From the NCBI GenBank assembly GCA_963682175.1, contig OY821775.1, forward strand, positions 33,230,053-33,294,052: DNA of 64,000 bases, given 5' to 3'. This document shows positions 46,465 to 58,423 of this stretch, piece by piece. A program made the translations under genes and the position numbers. Below the pieces are notes generated by a model, which made no database searches, was not told the DNA's origin, and was given only the letters and a program-made list of their open reading frames with translations. The DNA comes from Triglochin maritima (taxonomy: Eukaryota; Streptophyta; Magnoliopsida; Alismatales; Juncaginaceae). The stretch's first letter is position 1. Each line of letters starts with the position of its first letter.

Positions 46465-47098
46465 TTAGGATTTCTTTTTTCTTAATGGATTTTCAATCCA
46501 TATAACTTTACCATGCTCAGCTCTTGTGATTAAAGTCTCAACATGTATTTCATCATCTAGTGACCTCAACTTGGGTACTTGCTTAGAGAAAGGTGGTGTC
46601 TCTTCATACTCGATGAGACTACCATCTGATACAATTTTTATCCATTCTAGAATTACTAACCATTTCTTATCACATGGATCAGCCACATAGAAGACTTGTT
46701 TCTCTTGGGAAGCCAAAATAAATGGTTCTGCTTTAAATCCTTCTTTCCAAAAATCAATTAAAGTGAACCCCAAGTCATCCACTCGAACTCTACTTTTATT
46801 ATCAACCCACCTACATCTAAATATGGGCACTTTGAATTTAACAAAGTCTAGCTTCCATATGTCTTCAATTACACCGTAATAGGACATGTTGGCGTATACA
46901 AGAATTTTGTCTTTAGAACTAGACACATGCAAAGACTCTGCTATTAAAGTGACCCCACTATTCTGAATAGTACTTTTGACATCTTCACAAACAGTGTAGA
47001 ATGAGTATCCATTAATATCATAGCCATTGTTTTTTGTAACAACAAAATGCTGACCGTAGGCCAACCACTGTGAAAGAATCCAATCTCGATGCATTTCA
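46465..47098 (-). pseudogene. CACTA transposase C-terminal part (DUF4216)
   Basis: An open frame of 209 codons reads HRDWILSQWLAYG, NGYDINGYSFYT, QNSGVTLIAES, YGVIEDIWKLDF, VPIFRCRWVDN, LGFTLIDF and FILASQEKQVFYVADP. This is the conserved order of DUF4216 (PF13952), which ends plant CACTA transposases. GTTTAG just before ATTGAAATG (47098 on the minus strand) looks like a splice acceptor, so this is probably a last exon. The catalytic Transposase_21 part should lie at higher coordinates but is replaced by Athila-like leader sequence, so the element is truncated. Confidence 0.8.
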
Positions 47099-47169
47099 AT
47101 CTAAACATTAAGAAAAATGATACTTATTATTGAAGTTAATAAATGAAATTTCAGTTTAAAAGAAGGTGT

Positions 47170-48000
47170 TCGTAGATGAGAAAAGAATTGCTTAGGAGAG
47201 AGGAGATGAAGTCCTTAATCTAGCATGGGAATAAGGAAGGTTAGAAACCTAACTAAGCAATCAAGGAAAAAGCAAGCCTAAAGTCCACTATAGGTCCTTA
47301 GCACTAGATGACGCCTAACTTCGAGGTCCAACTGAGGACCGCTAGTCTGTGGGAAATCAAGAACCCGGAGGTTCCTAAAATCTCTACAAGACTAGATAGC
47401 AATGACGTTCAGGCCATAACGGTCTTAAATGGTGAGGACCACTAGTCTGTAGGAAATCAAGAACCCGGAGGTTCCTAAAATCTCAGGGAGACTAGATGGG
47501 CAACGACGTTCAGGCCATAATGGTCTTAAATGGCTTCCTTTCCTTAATATGTCCGGAAATCCTAGGGGCTAGCGGATAAATTGATTTTATTAAGGTTTTT
47601 TTATTATCTGCTTTTTGGGTGAAGGAAAGGGTGATGAAATCCCCCACCTCATCTCCAATAGGTGACTGCCCCTAGGTGTTTTTCATACCTTAATCTAACA
47701 AACAACACATCAAACAATCACTCACTCTCTTGTTTCAATGTCATCCTACTAACTAATGCGTGTTTTCTAATGAATGACGAGTGAAAGAGATTACGTACCT
47801 TACGGTAGCAATCTACGACAAAATCGTAAAAGAAAAAAATAAATATGATGATTAGATGCATGGAAAGTCCTATATGATGAATGACTTAGCAAATATTGTG
47901 TAATATTTTGTTATAGGTTATTAAAGGCCAAGTTGCTTAATGGTCGATGAGTTACGAGAAACTAAACATAAATAAACATTAAACATTTAAGTTAAACTAG
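47170..48000 (-). repeat. Stray Athila-like leader fragment with duplication
   Basis: Blocks such as GTCCTTAGCACTAGATGACGCC, GGGTGATGAAATCCCCCACC and TTGTTTCAATGTCATCCTACTAACTAATGCG follow the minus-strand leader at 61735-62145 in order. It adjoins no LTR. A 100-bp segment inside it is duplicated in tandem. Confidence 0.65.
47333..47533. repeat. Tandem duplication of a 100-bp leader segment
   Basis: 47333-47432 and 47433-47533 both run from TGAGGACC[AG]CTAGTCTGT to GGTCTTAAATGG with only a few changes. The sister leaders carry one version of this part, so the duplication is local. Confidence 0.85.
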
Positions 48001-48002
48001 AA

Positions 48003-49578
48003 CATGGCTTTGTTTAAAGAATGAGATAACCAACATGGCTTTGTTTAAAGAATGAGATAACAAATAGATAGATGATAAAGCCAAGAACATGGCTTGGATT
48101 AGTGTGCATTTCCATATGACTAAATTAGTTCAAGATTGGCATGCATCCTTGGCACATGATACTAAGGATACCTCAAACTGTTAAAGACAAATCGAGAAGC
48201 TTATCAGCGTCACCTTAGATAAGTAGACAACCCTAGTAGATAACTCTTAATCATAATCCAATTTGCTCAAGCAAGTAAGAGGCGTAGAGAACAATATCTT
48301 ACAACTTTACGGAGAATAGGCTTCAAAGATGAACAAAGCTTCTGCAGACTATCCACCTTGAGAGCTTCAACTATCACACTAATGAAGGTATTGAACGTAG
48401 TAAGCATAATTGGTAATTAATCAGATAAGGAAAAATGAATGAGAATCATTGTAGAACGAATTAATTATGAGTTTGAGGTTCACTATCATCGACAAATTAT
48501 TGAGCACACAAAAATCATAAATGTACCGTTTTTCAGCAAAAACATGAGTCTGGCAAACCAGCAAACTTTGAGAACAAAAGGACACGACCAAAGCATAAAA
48601 ACAAACAAACCGCCCAAGCAATCATCAACATATATAAGAACAGACTTGAAATTAGGCTTAATTATCAAAACCCCAACCAGAAATTGGACCCTACAATAAG
48701 GAGCAACAATTCACAATCCATCCCAAAAATTTAAATTTCACACCACAAAACCACAAACAGAGCAAAATAAGTAGCTTAATCAATAATACATGACTCAATA
48801 TGGGCTCTTGCCTTCACATACGGTTCTTCTATTGTTTCCTCATTTACTAGCAAAACCAATCATCACAACTCCTCAAATTCAGACATGTGGTTTATCCACC
48901 GCCACACTAAATAGCTCCAACCAAAGGAAGCAAGAAATGAACTCTTTAAATAATACAACTCACAATCTCTCTAGGAATAACAGAAATATATAGCCACATA
49001 TACCAAATTAATAATGAAGCATATAATTAACAAATAAAATATGTAAAACAACAACAATTTATCTCTAAAGAGCAAATCTTCCCACTACAAATTCAACAAT
49101 CATGCTACCGACATCAACACTCAATCAGACACCAACCATAATTAAGAACACAATTAAATTTGTTAACCCAAATCACCAATTAAGCTCGAAACCCCAACAA
49201 AAATGAAATTTAGAAACAACAGTATTACACCCCAAAAGAGCACTTTTTGGACTTCAAAACCAGCAAATCCAAACAGTCGAAACACAGAAAGTACGCCAAA
49301 AACCAAATTTAGAAACAACAACACTACACATGAATCCAACAAGCCCAATCAATAGAAGCACAAAAACTGAACTAAAAACCAAACAGAAACCAAATTTAGA
49401 AACAACACATCATAACTATATAAAAAAATCGAACCAGCAAAGGAAAGGTGATCCTCTTCTCAATAGCAACCACAACGCCCTCCTTCGTCTTCAACCCGAT
49501 CATCGTCGAACCAAGCTGATACAACAACTAAAATTCAACTCAGATCCACCACAAACCAACCAAAATGAACCCACCTTG
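48003..49578. other. AT-rich stretch, no gene seen
   Basis: A 30-bp unit (ACATGGCTTTGTTTAAAGAA plus GAGATAAC) is tandemly duplicated at about 48003-48062. The rest to 49578 has short A-rich frames only. I see no named repeat or gene. Confidence 0.4.
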
Positions 49579-49745
49579 ATGGCCTCCCCTCAGGGCTCGT
49601 GGAGGGTTAGGGGTCGTAGCTCTGGTGGCAGAGGAGGTCGAGGGTCTTTGGGGAGCGTGCTCAAGGTCGCAGAGGTGACCACTACGGTGGCATAGGAGGT
49701 CGCAGAGGTGACTGCATTGGCGTACGAGGCCGCGGAGGTGGCTAG
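49579..49745 (+). pseudogene. Fragment encoding an Arg/Gly-rich (RGG-like) tail
   Basis: Read with one frameshift, the sequence gives RGRSSGGRGGRG and then RRGDHYGG.GGRRGD and VRGRGGG before a stop. RGG tails end several host RNA-binding protein families. No RNA-binding domain, start or splice structure is present next to it. It could be a captured or decayed gene end, or chance GC-rich sequence. Confidence 0.3.
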
Positions 49746-49783
49746 GGTTTGGTCAGAGATTGGTCACCGAGGGGCTAGGGTTT

Positions 49784-50641
49784 TGTAATAACCTTAATCT
49801 AAACACCTTAATCAACCTAAACTAAACCTAATTAACCCTTAATTAAGTCGTAAACAGTAAAGAGTGAGGTGGAGGATTGGATAAGATTTGGTTTTTCCTA
49901 TAAATAGAAGTGTTAGGTTAAGAAAAACGTTTTTCTCATTGCTTGAGTGTTTCAGAGAGTGAGAGAGAGGCGATTTTGGAGGAAAAGAAGAAGGAGAGAA
50001 AGAGAAGGAGAAGAAGTGAAGGTGGAGAGTTGGGTTAGGCTTGCCAAAGCTTGGGAAGCTTCCACAAACTTCAAAAAGGTATGCCAAGTCTTCATTATAA
50101 CTCACATAAGCTTTGTGGGTGTTGGGGATTGACGTTGGTGTCGAATTCCCTGTCGGATTACAACCTATTCAGAGGTTGAAGACAACAATCGATCGACCGG
50201 TGCCTGTGGGCAGTCGACTGATTCTATTATTATATTGTTTTGCACCCGCAAACGGTCGAACGATGTCTGCGGACGGTCGACCGTTATGCCAGATTTGTGC
50301 AGGACAAAGGGTTTAATGCTGTTATCGGTCGAACGGATCCACTTCGCCGGTCGACCGAAACAATGAGAATAGGTCGGTTTGGGATTGTGACTTATTAAAT
50401 GGTCGAACGTCCTTAACCTGGTTCGACCAATCTATTCGATGCTAAGTCGTTGGGAGCTTTGACCATCAAAACGGTCGGCCGCTCTTTAACTTTCGGTCGA
50501 CCGACTGAGCATTTTAATTAAGCAGTAGGGTGCCTGTGATGTTTCGGTCGAACTGTATCTCAGTTCCGGTCGACCGAATATTACTTAGGCAAAATGCTGA
50601 AATCCCTGTTATTGGTTGAAGGGACCCTTGGTTCGACCGGT

Positions 50642-50679
<38 letters not shown>

Positions 50680-51728
50680 ATATTGTATAGCGTAGACCAT
50701 GCAAACGGTCGACCGCTAAATGACTTTTGTTCGACCGATTGGTCGGTATTTCGGTTGGCGTGGTTCGACCGATACACTTGTTTGTACAGTACAGAGTACT
50801 GTGCGGAAGATCGGTCGACCGGTGTGCTTGTAGCGGTCGACCAATCCGCCGCAGGTTTGTGGATTTATCCACACGCGAGCCGTCGAGTATAGGTCGACTA
50901 CCAGCTCCAAGGCGACGGTCAATTACCGGCCTTGAGAGCGACGGATTTCACCTTCGACGAGAGCGTATTATTGTTGGTCCTCTCATATTGAGCGGGGTGT
51001 GAGAGATGATTGTCGTAAACCTTGGGTTGTTTGCTGGGGTTTGTCGGTAGGCCGAGGATGTTCCGGCAGGGTGCGCGTCTGGCGGCTCTTAGGGGAGCAG
51101 CGACTGTCGTCTGACCCGAGTTGTGCATTCGGCGGGCTGACTCGCTCCCGGGGTGGCGACGTAGTGCCAGGGTTCCTTTCTGCGGCTCTTGGGAAGCAGT
51201 GGTGCCGACTGACCCTTGTGAGGCAGCGGTGGACTGACTTGACCCTCGTAGTGGCAGGAGTGGTTCAGTACCGCGGAGGCGGAGAGGGGTATTATTGTGG
51301 ACCCGAGGCAGATTATCATGTGCATTGCATTGCATTGTCTATAATTTACATTTTTGTATTTTAGCCTGTTTGGTATACGGGGTTCTAGCAGGGAACATGC
51401 ATGTTTCAATTGTTTGCATTTCAGGAAGCGAGCAACATTAGAGTCGAGGTGGTGACCGAGGAGCGTGCCCCTGGGATGTGATCCTGTCTTCTCTTATTCC
51501 TTTTTTGTTGAGGTAGTGATTACCCAGTTGTATTTATTTCGGTTGTAATCACAGTTGACTCAGATGTATTTTGACTTCCACGTGGATCTATATCTTATTT
51601 GTATATATATATATATATGTATATATATATGTATATATTTTTCCTTGTTCACTCGTGACGTGCCCGGTGTTGACCGTTGACGGTCTTTTATATTGTTTAA
51701 ATTTTCCACTATTTTCGGGGACGTTACA
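49784..51728 (+). repeat. 5' LTR of the Tekay/Del-type element
   Basis: It runs from TGTAATAACC to ..GGGGACGTTACA (inverted termini TGTAA/TTACA). The TATA box is at 49899-49906 (TATAAATA), so U3 is short and about 1.8 kb is transcribed. It contains the palindrome cluster, (TA)n runs at 50644-50674 and near 51602-51635, and a TTTGCATTTCAGGA block near 51413. The LTR at 15512-17485 is a decayed relative. Confidence 0.75.
50187..50930. repeat. CGGTCGACCG palindrome cluster, transcribed part of LTR
   Basis: Six exact decamers (50274, 50348, 50494, 50567, 50706 and 50812) and a dozen near matches are spaced mostly 25-60 bp apart. They lie 300-1000 bp downstream of the TATA box, unlike those of the copia LTRs, which are upstream of it. 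Between the motifs the sequence is unlike the copia LTRs. Confidence 0.7.
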
Positions 51729-51731
51729 ATT

Positions 51732-51743
51732 TGGTATCAAAGC
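51732..51743 (+). other. Primer-binding site, tRNA-Met type
   Basis: TGGTATCAAAGC lies three bases after the LTR end. It matches the usual TGGTATCAGAGC with one change. Confidence 0.8.
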
Positions 51744-51853
51744 GTTGATTCCAGCGTACTTGTCCGAAGAAACCACCTTTGAGTTAGGAATTAGGTCTTA
51801 GAGGATCATGCATGCATAATTTATATTGATGATTGTCTTGTTTCCTTTGGTAG

Positions 51854-54800
51854 ATGCCTCCTAGACGAGGGAAGGCCGTCACTCATACTCGCGGTGAGAG
51901 TGAGACTGCGAGGGATGAGGCTTGGGAGGAGGAGCGTCGGACGTTGTTCGATACGGTCGGACGTCTGACAGAGATGCTACAGCAGCAGACAACACAGACT
52001 TGGCAGACGGGGACTGGCGCTATGCATGATTGGTTTATGCGCCAGCATCCGCCTACCTTTCTGGGGCAGTACGATGCAGAGGCTGCGGAGGGGTGGATCT
52101 TCACGATGCAGAAGATTTTTAGTGCGATTTGTTGTCCTCCAGAGGCGAGAGTGGGTCTGGCCACTTATGTGTTGGGCGGTGCTGCGTCCAACTGGTGGAG
52201 GTCCACATCGGCAGTGGTATTTGCAGATAGAGAGGATATAGCATGGGAGGAGTTCGTTGGCGAGTTCAACGAGCAATATTTTCCGCAGCATGTGCAGGAC
52301 ACGAAGAGGGAGGAGTTTCTGAGTCTTCAGCAGGGAGACATGACCTTCGCAGACTACATCGGGATGTTCAACGCCCTTGAGCGTTACTGTCCCGAGATGT
52401 ATATCACGCAGGAGCAGAGGGCTGGGAAGTTCGTCCGGGGACTCCGAAAGTAGTTGAGGATGAAGGTGCTGACACATATGTCGAGCACGTTAGCCGATGC
52501 AGTGAAGAGTGCTACTATTCTTGATCGTGACTACAGAGAGAACTACCAGGATGAGAGGAGGCCATCGGGTCGGTTCTCTGGGAGGCCGGGAGGTCAGACT
52601 GGGGGAAATCCGGGCAAGAGGCCCCAGTTTGAGGGAGCAGGAGCTGGAACACCACGACCTGAGCCTTGTGGTAGTTGTGGCCGGTTTCACTCTGGGCAGT
52701 GTTTCACCACTGGAGCTTGTCATGGATGTGGCCAACTGGGCCACTTTATTAGGAGTTGTCCGAGACGAGGAGCTGGGCTGAGCAGACCACCGGGATTACC
52801 AGCGCCAGGCAGAGGTGGAGGTGGAGGTAGACCACCACACCGAGAGTTGGAGTTCGACATTGAGTTGGCAGCTGGCACTACACCGCAGTCGAAGGCTCCA
52901 TACCGGATGGCACCTGCTGAGTTGGCAGAGTTGAAGAAGCAGTTGCAGGAGTTGATGGACTATGGATTTATCTGACCGAGTGTCTCGCCTTAGGGTGCAC
53001 CAGTTTTGTTTGTGAAGAAGAAGGACGGATCTTTGAGGATGTGCATAGACTACAGGATGTTGAATCAGGTGACGGTGAAGAATATGTATCCTTTACCTAG
53101 GATCGAGGACCTTTTCGACCATCTGCCGTCAGCGAAGGTTTTCTCGAAGATTGACCTGCGTTCAGGATATCACCAGTTGAGGATCCGAGATGAGGACATT
53201 CAGAAGACAACTTTCAGGACGAGATATGGACACTACGAGTTCTTGGTGAAGCCATTTGGATTGACGAATGCTCCGGCAGTGTTCATGGATCAGATGCACC
53301 GGACATTCAGGCAGTATATTGACAGATTTGTGATTGTCTTTGTGGATGACATTTTGATCTATTCACCAGATGTGGAGCAGCATAGAGAGCTTCTGAGGAT
53401 TGTACTCAACATCTTGAGAGCTCAGCAGTTATATGCTAAGTTCTCAAAGTGCGAGTTCTGGTTAGACAAAGTGGCGTTCGTCGGACACATTGTATCAGCA
53501 TAGGGGATATCAGTGGATCTGGCGAAAGTAGAGGCAGTGACACAGTGGCGGACCCCTACGAGCGTGACGGAGATTAGGAGCTTTGTTGGACTAGTGGGTT
53601 ATTACCGTCGCTTCATCAAAGACTTCTCGAGATTGGCAGCACCACTGAGGGCTCTGACGCAGAAGGGAGTCACTTTTGTATGGTCGCAGAAGTGCGAGGA
53701 CAACTTTCGGGAGCTGAAGAGATTGTTGACCACGACACCAGTTTTGTCATTGCCGAGTGGCACAGGTGGATTTGTGATTTATAGCGACGCTTCAGGTATC
53801 GGCTTAGGATGTGTACTGATGCAGCACGGGAGGGTGATCACGTACACATCCAGACAACTTAAGGTCCATGAGAGGAATTACCCGACTCATAATTTGGAGT
53901 TAGTAGCAGTGGTTCACGCACTGAAGACCTGGAGACACTATCTTTATGGCGAGCAGTTTGAGGTGTTTACAGATCATCAGAGTCTGAAGTACCGGTTCTC
54001 GCAGAATGAGCTGAACATGAGGCAGCGCAGGTGGCTTGAGTTCATTAAGGACTACGATTTCACTATCTCTTACCATCTGGGGAAGGCGAACACGATTGCA
54101 GACGCTTTGAGCTGGAAGGTCGAGGTATCAGTAGCAGGCCTATCCATTCAGGAGTGGCAACTGCTGGAGTCTTTAGCAGAGTGGAGACCATTTACAGATA
54201 GCTCTAAGGGTGCAGTGATTGCAGGATTGAGAGTATAGCCTCAGACAATATCGACAGTGATTCATGCTCAGACTACAGATGACGAGTTGAGCAGTTTACT
54301 ACAGTTAGCGGCTAGAGATGAGTCGGAGTTCAGAGTTGGAGTGGATGGAGGTCTGAGATTCAAAGACCGTATCTGGGTGCCGAGGACAGAGGACCTGAGA
54401 CATGATATTATGGAGGAGGCACACAGATCGAGATATTACATTCATGCAGGAAGCACCAAGATGTACAAAGATTTGCAGTGGAACTTTTGGTGGCGAGGGA
54501 TGAAGAAGGACGTTAAAGACTTTGTGTCGAGGTGTTTGGTCTGTCAGCAGGTAAAGATTGAGCACCAGAGACCAGCTGGGCAGATGTTGAGGATTGAGTT
54601 GCCCGAGTGGAAGTGGGAGCACGTGACGATGGATTTTGTTACGGGGCTACCGAAGACACGGAGATTCCACGATGCGATTTGGGTTATAGTCGATCGACTG
54701 ACCAAGTTGGCGCATTTCTTAGCTATTAAGACCACTCTTGCTCTGGATGGTCTAGCTAAGTTATATACTGAGGAGATTGTCAGACTTCATGGTGTACCAG

Positions 54801-55546
54801 TCGGTATCATTTCAGATAGAGATCCCAGATTCACTTCGCGATTTTGGGAGTGTCTACACAGAGCACTGGGACACGTTTGAAGTTTAGCACAACTTTCCAC
54901 CCACAGACAGATGGCCAGTCAGAGCGGACGATACAGACATTGGAGGACATGCTGAGGGTGTGCACACTCGACTGGGCTGGGCATTGGGATGATCACCTGC
55001 CGCTAATAGAGTTCGCCACAACAACAGCTACCACTCGAGTATTGGGATGGCACCATATGAGGCATTATACGGGAGGCCGTGTAGATCGCCAGTATGCTGG
55101 AGTGATGTGGGCGAGAGACAGCTAGTTGGACCTGACATTATACAGTTATTTTCAGAGAAGGTCGACGTAATCAGGAGACGACTAGCTACATCATAGAGCA
55201 GGCAGAAGAGTTATGCTGATACGCGGAGGCGTGAGCTGACTTTTGATGTAGGAGATCATGTCTTCCTGAAGATCTCACCTTCCAGAGGGGTGATGAGATT
55301 CGGGAAGAAAGGGAAGCTGAGTCCGAGGTATGTCGGACCATTTGAGATATTGGATCGAGTCGGAGAGGTAGCATATAGGATTGCTTTACCGCCACAGTTC
55401 AAAGGACTTCACAACAACTTCCATGTTTCTATGCTGAGGAAGTACGTGGCCGATCCAGCTCATGTGATAGAGAGAGCAATACCAGAGATCCAACAGGATT
55501 TGTCATTATATGAGAGACCAGTTGCGATTGTGGATCAGATGGTACA
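51854..55546 (+). pseudogene. Ty3 Gag-Pol (RT, RNase H, integrase); protease deleted
   Basis: From the ATG at 51854 one frame runs to about 54860: Retrotrans_gag (PTFLGQYDAEAAEGWI), a CCHC knuckle ([14 protein letters not shown], about 52719-52760), then directly the RT N-terminus ([15 protein letters not shown]), [10 protein letters not shown], the catalytic FVDDILIYS (near 53339), RNase H ([12 protein letters not shown]), the H2C2 zinc finger (HAG..CLVCQQVK) and the integrase core ([22 protein letters not shown]). The whole protease is absent between knuckle and RT. In-frame stops lie at 52451, 52973, 52991, 53501 and 54236. A frameshift near 54870 precedes [20 protein letters not shown], and another near 55130 precedes the C-terminal part (GPFEILDRVGEVAYRIALP, LHNNFHVSMLRKY). 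No chromodomain is reached before the insertion. Confidence 0.85.
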
Positions 55547-56934
55547 TGTTGAACGTTTTAATTAAACCGCAAGTGCACGGCCGCGATGAAGCGGTGGCAA
55601 GTACGGGTCGTCCTCAGGGAGGTGAGCAGCCTCTTGTTTATCAGAAATCAAGTGGCAAAAATAGGGGGAGAAAGATGTTTATGCTATTCTACACTACACT
55701 ACTCTAAGAAGTATGAAATGTGAAAGAAGCAAACAAACGATGAAATAAAAACTAAGCTAAGAACAAAACAAGAATGCTGGAATTTCAGGAATGGAAAACC
55801 CCTAAGGGGTGGAGTGAGTGCACACAAGCAAAGAGGTGGGTGTAGAATATATTCTTTAAGCACATGAAGGTGGTGTTTATCAAGCATAGGAAGTGTCTAA
55901 ATGTTATGGCAAAATCTATCAATCTATTCACCAACTTGGTTGATTAACATTTACATATGCAAGTTGTTTATTTCAGAACCTAAACAATCATGAGAGGTGT
56001 CTAATCATTTTGGCAAAACTCATCAAGTTATAAATTCTATCCTAAACAAGCAAGCATACATTCATGTTTTATCAACACATCAAAAATAAAGCATTCATCC
56101 CATTCTCTAATGCATGTATGCACATCTACTCCACCCCCAAACGGGATGAAACTACTCACTAAACATTACACTAATTATTAAACTAAGCAAAGAAAGCATA
56201 TTAAAACTAAGCTAGAAATAAAAGACGATTAAACTAAAACATGCACAAACAATAAAAGAAGCATAAACAGACAATGAAAGAAACACAAAACTTTATTGAT
56301 AAAATGACTCACATTAAAAGTAGCATCCTCCTACTTTAGTGTGTGCTTCAAGGCCTCACTTCTAGTAGGAAGAATAGCCACTTAAAATATGGAGTGATTA
56401 CAATAGGAGGTGAAGAGTTCTATTTATAGGCATGGAAAAAGCTAATCCGGGACAATCCCCCGATGTGGGACTAAACAAACACCAAAAATAGCCTAAACGA
56501 ACATTAATACAAGTCCAGGAGAAATCTTGGCGGATCTGGACTAATCCAGACCGCCAATTGGCGGTCCAAAATGTCCGGATCCAGCTGAGTTTTATTCTGG
56601 GCTTTTCTTTGTGCTTTTGGTTGTCTTTGATGCATCTACTTCGTTTGTTGGAGCTCCGACCCGAATCCAATTGCTAAAATACACCCCATGATGGTGTGAA
56701 GTATTCTGTTTTACTCTTAGGTCCCTCTGTCTTACGATCAGGTCCTTCTCCCTTGCATCTTGGTCCCCAGATCTCACAATCCAGTCCTTTTTCCCAGGTT
56801 TTGGGTCCTTTTATGCTTCATCTCTTCAAACCTAATTATTCCTGAAAACTAACATAAAACTCGTAACATAGCATTATTTAGGTGAAAGATAATGGATATA
56901 AGATACAAATATGAGCATGAAATGATGTCAATCA
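55547..56934 (-). repeat. 3' LTR, Athila-like type B2
   Basis: 1388 bp, plus-strand TGTTGAACG..GATGTCAATCA. The TATA box (TATTTATA on plus) is at 56421-56428 and there is a perfect palindrome GACCGCCAATTGGCGGTC at 56549-56566. Next to it, 56935 onward, the plus strand reads AATACCCCCACACCT, the inverted polypurine tract. Confidence 0.92.
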
Positions 56935-58423
56935 AATACCCCCACACCTAACTTTTGCTAGTCCCGAGCAAAACAAAGAAAGAGAAAAGCATGCGAAAAA
57001 CAAAAAATCCTAACTCACTTTCATAGGAATCACGGTTGCACTTAGCACTTAGCTACACGACTCGTTGGACTTATTTTGTCGATCATGGGATGCGGTAATA
57101 CTACGGGTCGACTCTATATATGTAATCAGTCCACACACCTAGCCTAATGAGTTATTCGTGAGAGTTGACTATGGAATTAAGTGAAAGACATGGGCAACCT
57201 TAACTTCTGAATGTGATACAACGTGTAAAGTCCATTTTGGTTCTTATTTGACTCTTTTTTTTCTTCTTTTTTTTCTTTTTCTTTGGAGCATTTATTGGTT
57301 GGTGTTTGATTCTCCCAGGGTCAGGTTTCGTGCATCATTGCCTATGAGGACTTACACTATCACGTACACCTTCCCCCAAATCTCCACATAGGGCGATCCC
57401 TACCACCCGTGTAACGGGAGTTCGGTCGGTGCATCCCAAGTCAGATGACTCGAAAGCACCAGGCACAAAGTCCCCTCAGACCTACTTTCCCGAGTGATAG
57501 GAGCCGTGCGAGAAGAGAGAACACAACTTATTTATCTACATGGGAACCAAAACCCCTACACTTAAGTTTCACAAAAAGAGATAAAGGGCCCTCGACTACG
57601 ACAAACTTCCTTATACTCACAAACACGAATTATTTGACTCACTAGGTTCAGGGTGGACTTCTTTAAATGTTTGAGTACTGAAACCCTATGTTTACACGCC
57701 CCCTGAGGGAAAACCAGGGTGCATCCTAACGACTCGACAAGACCTAAAGCCATTAAACTAGAAATCCTAATGCATCAAGTTCAAGACAATTTTGGGAGCT
57801 TTCTTTTTACTTTGCCTCTCAACGGTTTTGCACATGCTAAACACACGCAAAACCCACAAAAACATTTTCTTTCGCAAACACATGAAGATTTTGAAAGAAA
57901 TGTGAAAATTTTAAAGCACTCGGCAAGTAAAAAAAGACAAGTCACCCAAGGATCATGGCAAGCAGATATATCAATGTTAAATGCAGCACACTAACATGAC
58001 CGTAGCAGTACACACAAAAGAAAAGAAAACCAAAGGAAAAAGACTCGAATACGTACACATGTAAAACACCCCCCCCTCACACCTACTTCATGCATTGTCC
58101 TCAATGAATGTGAACAAGATACTACATGGATATATGCATGAAAAAGGAACGATATCACCAACATGAAGCACAAAGGGACGTTCGGGGTCATGTTGATGGA
58201 CACAAACCCAAATTCCCTCAAAACCTTTGAGAAGCTGAAGAAGGGAGATAAATACGTGAAGAAATTGGGGCCCAAGTACACAAGGGTTGGGGCCCACAAC
58301 AATCAATGCTCACTGAAGGAGTCTTTTATTACACATTTTTTTTTCTTTTTTTTCTTTTTTTTTCTTTTTTTTTTCTTTTTACAAGATATATACATCAACC
58401 AAGATATTCTCATAATCATTTGA
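56935..58423 (-). other. 3' noncoding region, type B2
   Basis: Inverted counterpart of 37979-39586, closely similar along its length. It includes an A/G run on the minus strand (58334-58380 on plus reads T/C). No gene is seen; short frames on both strands are shadows of conserved noncoding sequence. Confidence 0.7.

Larger units (their letters stand above)
49784..55546 (+). mobile_element. Tekay/Del-type Ty3/gypsy element, 3' part displaced by insertion
   Basis: It has a 5' LTR (49784-51728), a tRNA-Met-type primer site, and gag-pol in Ty3 order (Gag, RT, RNase H, integrase). It breaks at 55547 where the Athila-like element begins. The rest of the element, including any chromodomain and the 3' LTR, would lie beyond the window. 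The protease is missing. Tekay/Del is the best guess from the MPPRRG start, the single gag-pol frame and the LTR ends TGTAA..TTACA. Confidence 0.8.

Noticed and set aside
49579..49745. Host RNA-binding protein gene
   Set aside because: Only a frameshifted Arg/Gly-rich stretch is visible, with no RNA-binding domain, so I list it only as a low-confidence fragment.
50187..50930. Regularly spaced repeats resembling a CRISPR array
   Set aside because: The repeated unit is a 10-bp palindrome with variable spacing, in a plant LTR, with no cas genes.
50919..51409. Overlapping frames on both strands in GC-richer sequence
   Set aside because: They fall inside the Tekay LTR before the primer site; length is explained by base composition.
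57719..57994. Open frame also found at 38452-38691 and 22195-22380 (minus or inverted)
   Set aside because: The DNA is conserved but the frame changes length and end between copies. It looks like conserved noncoding sequence, though a small protein cannot be fully excluded.
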